From contig NZ_LMQI01000003.1 in NCBI RefSeq assembly GCF_001424125.1, positions 345-64,344 of the forward strand: a stretch of 64,000 nt of DNA, read 5' to 3'. This stretch comes from Cellulomonas sp. Leaf395 (lineage in GTDB: Bacteria; Actinomycetota; Actinomycetes; Actinomycetales; Cellulomonadaceae). The translations under genes and the position numbers were made by a program. Each line of letters opens with the position of its first letter. Position 1 is the stretch's first letter. Positions 49,609-57,382 of the stretch are shown one piece after another. The notes below the pieces were generated by a model. The model did no database searches. It was not told the DNA's origin and was given only the letters and a program-made list of their open reading frames with translations.

Positions 49609-50886
49609 GTGGCCGACTTCCGTACCGAGGTGTTCCAGAACGAGTTCCTCTCCGACGGTGCCACGGACGTGCACGCGATCGTCACGGTCACCAGCTCCGG
49701 CGCGGGTACCGCCGCCGCCAGCAGCGGGGGAGTCGCGGAGATCGTCATCATCGACACCTCGGGGTCGATGAGCGGCCCGAACATCGACGCCGCCAAGTAC
49801 GCGGCGCAGGTGGCGGTCGACCAGATCGCCGACGGCACGTGGTTCTCGGTCATCGGCGGCAGCCACGTGGCCAACCGCGCTTTCCCGTACCCGAACGCGC
49901 CGGTCGCGATCGTGCAGATGGAGCCGGGCGCGCGCGAGGAGGCCAAGCGCGCGATCTCTTACATGCGCCCGTCGGGCGGCACCGCGATGAGCACGTGGTT
50001 GCGGCTCGCCGACGCGATCTTCGCCGAGGTTCCGCAGGTGGCGCAGAAGCACGCGATCCTGCTCACGGACGGTCGCAACGAGTCGGAGCCGCGCGGCGAG
50101 CTGTCGTCGGCGATCCGCGCCGTCACCGGGCACTTCCAGTGCGACGCGCGCGGCGTCGGCTCCAGCTGGGAGGTCGCCGAGCTGCGCGAGATCGCTACGG
50201 CGCTGCTGGGCACCGTGGACCTGATCCGCAACCCGGCCGACATCGCGGCGGACTTCAAGGCGCTGGTCAACGAGTCGATGTCCAAGGGTGTCGCCGATGC
50301 GGAGCTGCGCGTCTGGGCGCCGCAGGGCGCGCAGGTCCTGTTCGTCCGGCAGGTCGCCCCGACGGTCGAGGACATCACCGCGCGACGCACGGAGGTGAAC
50401 GCCCTGACCGGCGCGTACCCCACCGGGGCGTGGGGGGACGAGTCCCGCGACTACCACGTGGCGATCCGGGTGCCGTCGAAGCCTGTCGGCTCGGAGCAGC
50501 TGGCGGCGCGCGTGCAGATCGCGGTCGGCGGTGACGTGCTGGCCTCCGGGCTGGTCAAGGCTCGCTGGTCCGACGACAGCTCGCTGACGGCCCGCATCAA
50601 CCCCGAGGTCGCGCACTACACGGGGCAGGCCGAGCTCGCGTCGGTCATCCAGGAAGGCCTGGCCGCGAAGGCGTCCGGCGACGAGGCCACCGCGACCGTG
50701 AAGCTGGGCCGCGCGGTGCAGCTGGCCGCGGAGACCGGCAACGAGGAGGCCACGTCCCGGCTGCGGCGCGTGGTCGAGATCGACGACGAGGAACAGGGCA
50801 CGGTGCGACTCAAGCGCAACACCGACAAGCTCGACGAGATGGCGCTCGACACGGCCTCGACAAAGACCACCCGGGTCCGCCGGTGA
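49609..50886 (+). CDS. von Willebrand factor A protein with Thr-rich C-terminal tail
   Basis: A 425-residue soluble protein with no signal peptide. The vWA domain has a complete MIDAS: D49-T-S51-G-S53 in IIDTSGSM, the Thr in RPSGGTAMSTW and the Asp in ILLTDGRNESE, so it should bind a divalent metal and a partner. A beta-rich middle (VADAELRVWAPQGAQVLFVR, DYHVAIRVP) and a helical region (VIQEGLAAKASGDEATATVK) follow. The tail EQGTVRLKRNTDKLDEMALD and TASTKTTRVRR has many threonines in a basic setting, a good candidate phospho-target for PknG and ligand for FHA. GTG 49609 has GAGGAG upstream; overlap with the FHA gene is GTGA. Confidence 0.9.
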   Translation: MADFRTEVFQNEFLSDGATDVHAIVTVTSSGAGTAAASSGGVAEIVIIDTSGSMSGPNIDAAKYAAQVAVDQIADGTWFSVIGGSHVANRAFPYPNAPVAIVQMEPGAREEAKRAISYMRPSGGTAMSTWLRLADAIFAEVPQVAQKHAILLTDGRNESEPRGELSSAIRAVTGHFQCDARGVGSSWEVAELREIATALLGTVDLIRNPADIAADFKALVNESMSKGVADAELRVWAPQGAQVLFVRQVAPTVEDITARRTEVNALTGAYPTGAWGDESRDYHVAIRVPSKPVGSEQLAARVQIAVGGDVLASGLVKARWSDDSSLTARINPEVAHYTGQAELASVIQEGLAAKASGDEATATVKLGRAVQLAAETGNEEATSRLRRVVEIDDEEQGTVRLKRNTDKLDEMALDTASTKTTRVRR

Positions 50887-51656
50887 GCACCGTCACCTGC
50901 CCCAACGGTCACCCCTCCACCTCGACCGACTACTGCGACGTCTGCGGCTCGCCCATCGAGGCGGCTGTCTCGGTGGAGGCGCCCGCGCCCGCTGCGCCGT
51001 CCTCGACGGGGACGGCGACGACCTGCCCGCACTGCGGGGCCCCCGCGTCGTCGCTGGCCCTGTTCTGCGAGGTGTGCGGCTACGACTTCACGACGGGTAC
51101 CGCACCGGCCCCGATCCCTGCCCCGGCCCCGATCCCTGCCCCGGCCTCGGACCCGGCGCCGGCCTCGAGCCCCGCTCCTGCGAGCACCCCGACACCGGCG
51201 GTCGAGGCCGATCCCGCCGGCACGGCGCTCCCCACCCCTGCCCCCGAGGGCGAGGACTCGTGGGTCGCCGAGATCTGGGTCGACCCGGACTGGTACGCGG
51301 CGCAGAAGGCCGAGGACCCGATGCCGTCGGCCGGTCTGCCCGGCCTGGTCCCGCTGCGGGAGCGCAGCGTGCTCGTCGGCCGTCCGTCGGTGTCCCGCAA
51401 CATCCACCCCGCGGTCGACTGCGGCACGGACTCCGGCGTCTCCCGCCGGCACTGCCAGCTCAACACCGACGGCCAGCGGTGGTGGGTGGAGGACCTGCAG
51501 TCCGCCAACGGCACCTACGTGAGCCGCGCGGGCGACCCTCTGCCGACCACCCCGATCCCCGCCGGCCAGCGCCGGGAGATCGAGGACGGCGACCGGCTCT
51601 ACCTCGGGGCGTGGACCCGCATCGTGATCCGGACGGCGCTGCCGGGCGAGGTCTGA
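50883..51656 (+). CDS. FHA-domain protein with two N-terminal zinc ribbons
   Basis: A 257-residue protein. Zinc-ribbon sets are CPNG with YCDVCGSP and CPHCGAPA with FCEVCGYDF (within residues 1-66). A long Ala/Pro linker with two 18-bp repeats (APAPIP) follows. The FHA domain (about 155-255) has VLVGRPSVSRNIHPAVDCG, SGVSRRHCQL and LQSANGTYVS, the standard phosphothreonine-binding Gly, Arg, Ser, His and Asn. Unlike GarA/OdhI there is no ETTS-type N-terminal phospho-site, so it is a likely reader but not necessarily the 2-oxoglutarate regulator. Last gene of the ten-gene operon, convergent with the rhomboid-like gene. Confidence 0.9.
   Translation: MSTVTCPNGHPSTSTDYCDVCGSPIEAAVSVEAPAPAAPSSTGTATTCPHCGAPASSLALFCEVCGYDFTTGTAPAPIPAPAPIPAPASDPAPASSPAPASTPTPAVEADPAGTALPTPAPEGEDSWVAEIWVDPDWYAAQKAEDPMPSAGLPGLVPLRERSVLVGRPSVSRNIHPAVDCGTDSGVSRRHCQLNTDGQRWWVEDLQSANGTYVSRAGDPLPTTPIPAGQRREIEDGDRLYLGAWTRIVIRTALPGEV
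51105..51140 (+). repeat. Two tandem 18-bp repeats in the FHA linker
   Basis: CCGGCCCCGATCCCTGCC occurs twice in tandem and encodes APAPIP twice in the disordered Ala/Pro linker. Confidence 0.85.
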
Positions 51657-51657
51657 C

Positions 51658-52338
51658 TCAGGCCCGCCCCGACCGGTCGCGGTCGGCGGCCACCGCGCGG
51701 GCGGCGACGAGCGCCAGCAGGAGCCCGATCGCCAGGGCGCTCGCGTGGCCGGCGTCGGTGAACGTCCGGTAGATCGCGCCCGGTAGCAGCCAGTAGACCG
51801 CGGTCGCGCCCAGGTACCACCAGCGCCAGGGTGGCGGGACGGCGAGCACCAGGAACCCCATCGCCGCGGCCATCACGTAGCTGACGCCGACGTCGGTCGC
51901 CGCCGCGACGCTCTCGTCGACGAACCCGTGGAAGATCCCTGTCGCGAGGCCGGCGGCGACCACGAGCCCCGCGCCGACGTGCCCGGCCAGACCGACGACC
52001 ACCGACGCGAGTCGGCCGACGAACCGCTGCAGGTAGGCCAGCACGACCAGGAGCTGCACCACCAGAGCGAGCCCCCAGCCGCTCTCGACGACGAACGCGC
52101 TCCCGAGCATCGAAACGACCGGCGCGGCCTGCAGGTTGTCGAGGTTGGCGCTGACGCTCGCGAGGATCTCGGCGGTGCGCTCCTCGGGCTGGAGCATCAC
52201 GACGAGCGTCACCAGCGTCACCGTGGCGCAGTACGCGATCGCCAGGTCGGCGTGCGCGACGGTCCGGCCGACGTCCCGGAGCACGGCCCGGGTGTCGACC
52301 CTGCCTCGCCGCTGCGGTGCCGGCTGCCCGTCCGTCAT
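51658..52338 (-). CDS. Rhomboid-like membrane protein
   Basis: A 226-residue protein with about six hydrophobic segments: DLAIAYCATVTLVTLVVML, VVSMLGSAFVVESGWGLALV, LASVVVGLAGHVGAGLVVAA, VGVSYVMAAAMGFLVLAVP, WWYLGATAVYWLLPG and HASALAIGLLLALVAAR. The spacing of a Ser in VGVSY and a His in DAGHASAL is compatible with the rhomboid catalytic dyad, but GVSY departs from the usual GxSG, so proteolytic activity is doubtful. It appears leaderless (TAGCGT seven bases before ATG 52338). Its stop lies 1 base after the FHA gene stop, so these convergent genes share their 3' boundary. Confidence 0.7.
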   Translation of the reverse strand: MTDGQPAPQRRGRVDTRAVLRDVGRTVAHADLAIAYCATVTLVTLVVMLQPEERTAEILASVSANLDNLQAAPVVSMLGSAFVVESGWGLALVVQLLVVLAYLQRFVGRLASVVVGLAGHVGAGLVVAAGLATGIFHGFVDESVAAATDVGVSYVMAAAMGFLVLAVPPPWRWWYLGATAVYWLLPGAIYRTFTDAGHASALAIGLLLALVAARAVAADRDRSGRA

Positions 52339-52345
52339 GGCGGTC

Positions 52346-52351
52346 ACGCTA
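52346..52351 (-). promoter_or_regulatory. -10 element of a leaderless promoter (rhomboid-like gene)
   Basis: TAGCGT on the minus strand, seven bases before the ATG at 52338. Confidence 0.5.
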
Positions 52352-52413
52352 TCCCCGCGCGCTGCCACCCGACGCGGCCCACGCGGCTGGTGTGCCTCGT
52401 GACCCGTCGGTGC

Positions 52414-52419
52414 TAACTT
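52414..52419 (+). promoter_or_regulatory. Candidate extended -10 element of the nar operon
   Basis: TGCTAACTT has a TGN extension and the hexamer TAACTT. The transcript would have a leader of about 45-50 bases before narK. No clear FNR or NarL box was found in the 133-base gap. Confidence 0.35.
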
Positions 52420-52471
52420 CCGAAGAACGCCAGGTCCGCGCGCTGCCGCCGGGCCGAGCTCGGGGGGTCGC

Positions 52472-53680
52472 ATGGCTCAACAGACCGACGGACGGACTGC
52501 GACGCGCGTTCTGGTGGTGTCGACCGTCGGCTTCCTGGTCAACTTCTGGGCGTGGGCGCTCATCAGCCCGCTCGGCGGCTCGTACGGGAAGGCGCTCGGC
52601 CTCACGGGGGTCCAGCAGTCGGTCCTCGTCGCGGTGCCGGTGATCGTGGGATCGCTGGGTCGGATCCCCGTCGGCGCGCTGACCGACCGGTTCGGGTCGC
52701 GCCGCATGTTCCCGACGGTCACCGCCCTGACGATCCTGCCGGTGCTCTTCATCGGGTTCGTGGCGGAGACGTATGCGGCGATGCTCGTCGGCGGCTTCTT
52801 CCTCGGGCTCGGCGGCACCGCGTTCGCCATCGGGGTGCCGGCGGTCAACCAGTGGTTCGCGCCCGAGCGTCGAGGGACGGCGCTCGGCATCTTCGGGCTC
52901 GGCATGGGCGGCACGGCGATCTCGGCGTTCACCACGGTGCGGATCACGGATGCGTACGGGCACGAGGCGCCGTTCGTGCTGGTCGCGTGCGTGCTGGCCG
53001 TCTACGCGGTCGTCTCGGCACTGCTGCTGCGGGACAAGCCCGGCCGCCCGCGGCCGCCGGGCTCGTTCCTGGCCCGCACGTGGGCGACGGCCCGCATCCC
53101 CGCGACCGGTCAGCTCTCGCTGCTGTACGCGCTGGGCTTCGGCGGGTTCGTCGCGTTCAGCGTCTACCTGCCGACGTACCTGGTGAACGCCTACGACCTC
53201 ACCGCGAGCGACGCCGCGGCCCGGACCGCGGGGTTCGTCGTGCTCGCCGTCGCGATGCGCCCGGTCGGCGGCACGCTGTCGGACAAGGTCGGTCCGGTGC
53301 CCGTGCTGATGGTCGCGTTCGTCGCGGCGGCGGGCCTGGCTCTGGTCGCCGCGCTCGAGCTGCCCCTGGTGCCCGTGGCGACGATCGCGTTCCTGGGCCT
53401 GGCCGCCGCGCTCGGTGCGTCGTCCGGCGCGGTGTTCGCCCTGGTGGCGCAGGTCGCCCCCGCGGACAAGGTCGGTGCGGTGACGGGCATCGTCGGAGCC
53501 GCCGGTGGCCTGGGCGGCTTCTTCCCGCCGCTCGTCATGGGCGCGGTCTACGACCAGGTGGGCGACTACAGCCTCGGCTATGTCCTGCTCGCCGCCAGCG
53601 CCTTCGGCGTCGCCTGGTTCACCTGGGGCCCGGTCCGCCGGGCCGCTCTCGCACGTGCCGCCGAGGTCACCACCAGCTAG
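52472..53680 (+). CDS. narK: NarK-type nitrate/nitrite transporter (MFS)
   Basis: A 402-residue transporter with 12 predicted helices. The opening FLVNFWAWALISPLGGSYGK, the first nitrate-signature-like helix LVGGFFLGLGGTAFAIGVPA followed by VNQWFAPERRGTALGIFGLG, and the second-half helix GAVTGIVGAAGGLGGFFPPL are typical of NarK nitrate porters. Its position directly before narGHJI, with 9 bases to narG, supports nitrate uptake or nitrate/nitrite exchange for respiration. Start ATG 52472 follows GGGGGG. It should be cotranscribed with narG. Confidence 0.93.
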   Translation: MAQQTDGRTATRVLVVSTVGFLVNFWAWALISPLGGSYGKALGLTGVQQSVLVAVPVIVGSLGRIPVGALTDRFGSRRMFPTVTALTILPVLFIGFVAETYAAMLVGGFFLGLGGTAFAIGVPAVNQWFAPERRGTALGIFGLGMGGTAISAFTTVRITDAYGHEAPFVLVACVLAVYAVVSALLLRDKPGRPRPPGSFLARTWATARIPATGQLSLLYALGFGGFVAFSVYLPTYLVNAYDLTASDAAARTAGFVVLAVAMRPVGGTLSDKVGPVPVLMVAFVAAAGLALVAALELPLVPVATIAFLGLAAALGASSGAVFALVAQVAPADKVGAVTGIVGAAGGLGGFFPPLVMGAVYDQVGDYSLGYVLLAASAFGVAWFTWGPVRRAALARAAEVTTS

Positions 53681-53689
53681 GGAGCCCAC

Positions 53690-56600
53690 ATGACGATCGA
53701 GCAGGGACGCCGACCGGGCCTGGACGAGGGGGTCGTCGAAGCGCTGCTGCGGACGCGGCGGTTCCTGACGAAGAACGAGGTGTCGGCGGACCTGCGGACC
53801 CTCCATCAGATCGGCAAGCGCGACGCGGACACGTTCTACCGGGACCGCTGGAGCCACGACAAGGTCGTCCGGTCGACACACGGCGTGAACTGCACGGGCT
53901 CGTGCTCGTGGAAGGTGTTCGTCAAGGACGGCATCATCACGTGGGAGGCGCAGCAGACGGACTACCCGTCGACCGGCCCGGACCGCCCCGAGTACGAGCC
54001 ACGCGGCTGCCCGCGGGGCGCGGCGTTCTCCTGGTACACCTACTCGCCGACGCGCGTGCGGTACCCGTACGTGCGGGGAGTGCTGCTGGAGATGTACCGC
54101 GAGGCCAAGGCCCGGCTGGGCGATCCGGTGCTGGCGTGGGCGGACGTCGTGGGCGACCCGGTGCGGTCCGCCCGGTACAAGGCGGCCCGCGGCAAGGGCG
54201 GACTTGTGCGGGCGTCCTGGGCGGAGGCCGTCGAGATGGTCGCCGCGGCCCACGTGCACACGATCAAGGAGCACGGCCCGGACCGGATCGCGGGCTTCTC
54301 GCCGATCCCCGCGATGTCGATGGTGTCGCACGGGGTCGGCGCCCGGTTCTACGCCCTGCTCGGCGCCCCGATGCTCTCGTTCTACGACTGGTACGCGGAC
54401 CTGCCGGTGGCCTCGCCGCAGGTGTTCGGCGACCAGACGGACGTGCCGGAGTCGGGGGACTGGTGGGACGCCGGCTACCTGATCATGTGGGGCTCGAACG
54501 TGCCCGTGACCCGCACCCCGGACGCGCACTGGATGGTCGAGGCGCGGTACCGGGGGCAGAAGGTGGTCGCCGTCTCCCCGGACTACGCGGACAACGTGAA
54601 GTTCGCCGACGAGTGGCTGGCGCCCGCGCCCGGCACCGACGGTGCGCTCGCGATGGCGATGGGGCACGTGATCCTGCGGGAGTTCTTCGTCGAGCGGACC
54701 ACGCCGTACTTCGACGGGTACGTCAAGCAGTACACCGACCTGCCGTTCCTGATCACGCTCGACGCGAACGGGGACGGCTTCGTGCCCGGCAAGTTCCTGA
54801 CCGCCGCGGACCTCGGGGAGACGTCGGAGAACGCGCAGTTCAAGACGGTCCTGCTCGACGAGACGACCGGGGAGCCGGTGGTGCCCAACGGTTCGCTCGG
54901 GTTCCGGTACGGGGCCGAGGGTGAGGGTCGCTGGAACCTGGACCTCGCCTCGGTGAACCCGCAGCTCAGCGCGGCAGGAACCGGGTCGGGCACCGCCGCT
55001 GTCACCATGCCGCGCTTCGACGCGGTCGACGGCTCGGCGGGGAGCATCCTGCGGGGTGTCCCGACGAGGCAGGTGGCGGGGCGGACGGTCACGACGGTGT
55101 TCGACCTGCTGCTCGCGCAGTACGGCGTCGGACGCCCGGGACTGCCCGGCATCTGGCCCACCGGGTACGACGACGCGTCGTCGCCGTGCACCCCCGCGTG
55201 GCAGGAGGTGATCACCGGTGTGCCCGCCGCGAAGGCGGAGAAGATCGGGCGGGAGTTCGCCGCGAACGCGGAGGAGTCGAAGGGCCGGTCGATGATCCTC
55301 ATGGGCGCCGGCACCAACCACTGGTTCCACGCCGACACCATCTACCGCGCGTTCCTCACCCTCACCAACCTGTGCGGGACGCAGGGCGTCAACGGTGGCG
55401 GGTGGGCACACTACGTCGGCCAGGAGAAGGTCCGGCCCATCACCGGCTACAGCCTGTACGCCAACGCGCTCGACTGGTCGCGACCGCCGCGGAACATGAT
55501 CCAGACCGCGTACTGGTACCTGCACACCGACCAGTTCCGGTACGACCACTTCGGGGCCGACGCGCTCGCGGCGTCGAAGGCGGGCGGCCTCTGGGCGGGG
55601 ATGACCACCGCCGACGTTCTGGCGCAGTCCGCGCGGCTCGGGTGGATGCCGAGCTACCCCACGTTCGACCGCAACCCGCTCACGCTGGCGGACGACGTTG
55701 CCGCCTCGGGCACCCCGGCCACGCAGTACATCCCCCAGGCCCTCCAGGACGGGTCGCTGCGGTTCGCCGGCGAGGACCCGGACGCCCCCGAGAACTTCCC
55801 GCGCGTGTTGACCATCTGGCGTTCCAACCTGCTGGGCAGCTCTGCCAAGGGCAACGAGTACTTCCTCGAGCACCTGCTGGGGACCGACTCCTCCCTGCGA
55901 GCGGAGGAGGCGCCGCCCGAGCACCGGCCGCGGGACGTCGTGTGGAGGGACGAGGCGCCGCGCGGCAAGCTCGACCTGCTGCTGACGCTCGACTTCCGGA
56001 TGACGTCGACCACGGTCTTCAGCGACGTGGTCCTCCCCGCGGCCACCTGGTACGAGAAGTACGACCTGAGCAGCACCGACATGCACCCGTTCGTGCACTC
56101 GTTCAACCCGGCCATCGCCCCGCCGTGGCAGACCCGCACCGACTTCGACGCGTTCCACGAGATCGCGCGGGCGTTCAGCGCCCAGGCCGCGACCCACCTC
56201 GGGGTGCGCCAGGACGTGGTCGCCGTCCCGCTGACGCACGACACCCCGGACGCGATGGCGACACCGTCGGGCATCGTGCGCGACTGGAAGGCGGGCGAGG
56301 GCGACCCGGTGCCGGGCGTGACGATGCCGAAGCTGGTGGTCGTCGAGCGGGACTACCCGGCGGTTGCCGACAAGCTCGGCGCGCTCGGGCCGCTCGCCTC
56401 CAGCCTCGGTGCGACGACGAAGGGCATCACGTTCGACCTCACCAAGCCGATCGACTACCTCGGGCACAAGAACGGCCTGGTGCGCGGGGGCGCAGGCGAC
56501 GGGCGGCCGGCGCTCCAGCGCGACGTGCACGTGTGCGAGGCGATCCTCGCGCTGTCCGGCACCACCAACGGGCACCTGGCCACCGAGGGGTTCCACACCC

Positions 56601-57382
56601 TGGAGAAGCGCACCGGCCGGCCGCTGGCTGACCTGGCCGCCGAGCACGAGGGCAAGCAGGTGACGTTCGCGGACACGCAGGCGGCGCCGACGCCGGTCAT
56701 CACGTCGCCCGAGTGGTCCGGCTCGGAGTCCGGCGGGCGTCGGTACTCGCCGTTCACCATCAACGTCGAACGCCTCAAGCCCTGGCACACCCTGACCGGC
56801 CGGCAGCACTTCTACCTGGACCACGACTGGATGACCGAGCTCGGGGAGAACCTGCCGGTGTTCCGGCCACCGCTGAACATGGCGGCCCTGTTCGGGGAGC
56901 CGCAGGTGGGGTCGAACGGTGAGCTCGGCATCGCGGTGCGGTACCTGACGCCGCACAACAAGTGGTCCATCCACTCCGAGTACCAGGACAACCTGCTGAT
57001 GCTCAGCCTGTCGCGTGGCGGGCCCGGCATCTGGATGAGCCAGAAGGACGCCGACAAGATCGGCGTCACGGACAACGACTGGATCGAGGCGGTCAACCGC
57101 AACGGCGTCGTCGTCGCCCGCGCGATCGTCTCCCACCGCATGCCCGAGGGGACCGTCTACATGCACCACGCGCAGGACCGGCTCATCGACGTCCCCCGCT
57201 CGGAGGCCTCCGGCAAGCGCGGCGGCATCCACAACTCGTTGACCCGCATCCTCATGAAACCGAGCCATCTCATCGGCGGCTACGCACAGCTGACCTTCGC
57301 GTTCAACTACCTCGGCCCGACGGGCAACCAGCGTGACGAGGTCACCGTGATCCGCCGGCGCTCGCAGGAGGTGCAGTACTGA
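53690..57382 (+). CDS. narG: Respiratory nitrate reductase alpha subunit
   Basis: A 1,230-residue catalytic subunit that reduces nitrate to nitrite at a bis-MGD molybdenum centre in the cytoplasm. The FS0 cluster region reads THGVNCTGSCSWKVFVKDG (His and Cys ligands), followed by QQTDYPSTGPDRPEYEPRGC. AFSWYTYSPTRVRYPYVRG, IMWGSNVPVTRTPDAHWMVE, ASPQVFGDQTDVPESGDWWD and the late NHKWS-like PHNKWSIHSEYQDN are conserved NarG blocks. No Tat signal is expected in NarG and none is seen. Length is normal. GGGAG precedes the ATG; the stop overlaps the narH start by one base (TGATG). Molybdenum-cofactor genes are not in the window. Confidence 0.97.
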   Translation: MTIEQGRRPGLDEGVVEALLRTRRFLTKNEVSADLRTLHQIGKRDADTFYRDRWSHDKVVRSTHGVNCTGSCSWKVFVKDGIITWEAQQTDYPSTGPDRPEYEPRGCPRGAAFSWYTYSPTRVRYPYVRGVLLEMYREAKARLGDPVLAWADVVGDPVRSARYKAARGKGGLVRASWAEAVEMVAAAHVHTIKEHGPDRIAGFSPIPAMSMVSHGVGARFYALLGAPMLSFYDWYADLPVASPQVFGDQTDVPESGDWWDAGYLIMWGSNVPVTRTPDAHWMVEARYRGQKVVAVSPDYADNVKFADEWLAPAPGTDGALAMAMGHVILREFFVERTTPYFDGYVKQYTDLPFLITLDANGDGFVPGKFLTAADLGETSENAQFKTVLLDETTGEPVVPNGSLGFRYGAEGEGRWNLDLASVNPQLSAAGTGSGTAAVTMPRFDAVDGSAGSILRGVPTRQVAGRTVTTVFDLLLAQYGVGRPGLPGIWPTGYDDASSPCTPAWQEVITGVPAAKAEKIGREFAANAEESKGRSMILMGAGTNHWFHADTIYRAFLTLTNLCGTQGVNGGGWAHYVGQEKVRPITGYSLYANALDWSRPPRNMIQTAYWYLHTDQFRYDHFGADALAASKAGGLWAGMTTADVLAQSARLGWMPSYPTFDRNPLTLADDVAASGTPATQYIPQALQDGSLRFAGEDPDAPENFPRVLTIWRSNLLGSSAKGNEYFLEHLLGTDSSLRAEEAPPEHRPRDVVWRDEAPRGKLDLLLTLDFRMTSTTVFSDVVLPAATWYEKYDLSSTDMHPFVHSFNPAIAPPWQTRTDFDAFHEIARAFSAQAATHLGVRQDVVAVPLTHDTPDAMATPSGIVRDWKAGEGDPVPGVTMPKLVVVERDYPAVADKLGALGPLASSLGATTKGITFDLTKPIDYLGHKNGLVRGGAGDGRPALQRDVHVCEAILALSGTTNGHLATEGFHTLEKRTGRPLADLAAEHEGKQVTFADTQAAPTPVITSPEWSGSESGGRRYSPFTINVERLKPWHTLTGRQHFYLDHDWMTELGENLPVFRPPLNMAALFGEPQVGSNGELGIAVRYLTPHNKWSIHSEYQDNLLMLSLSRGGPGIWMSQKDADKIGVTDNDWIEAVNRNGVVVARAIVSHRMPEGTVYMHHAQDRLIDVPRSEASGKRGGIHNSLTRILMKPSHLIGGYAQLTFAFNYLGPTGNQRDEVTVIRRRSQEVQY

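Noticed and set aside
52349..57268. Very long open frame of 1,639 codons on the minus strand across narK-narG
   Set aside because: It is antisense to clearly conserved nar genes, has the Arg/His/Asp/Glu-rich composition of shadow frames in GC-rich DNA, and shows no domain.
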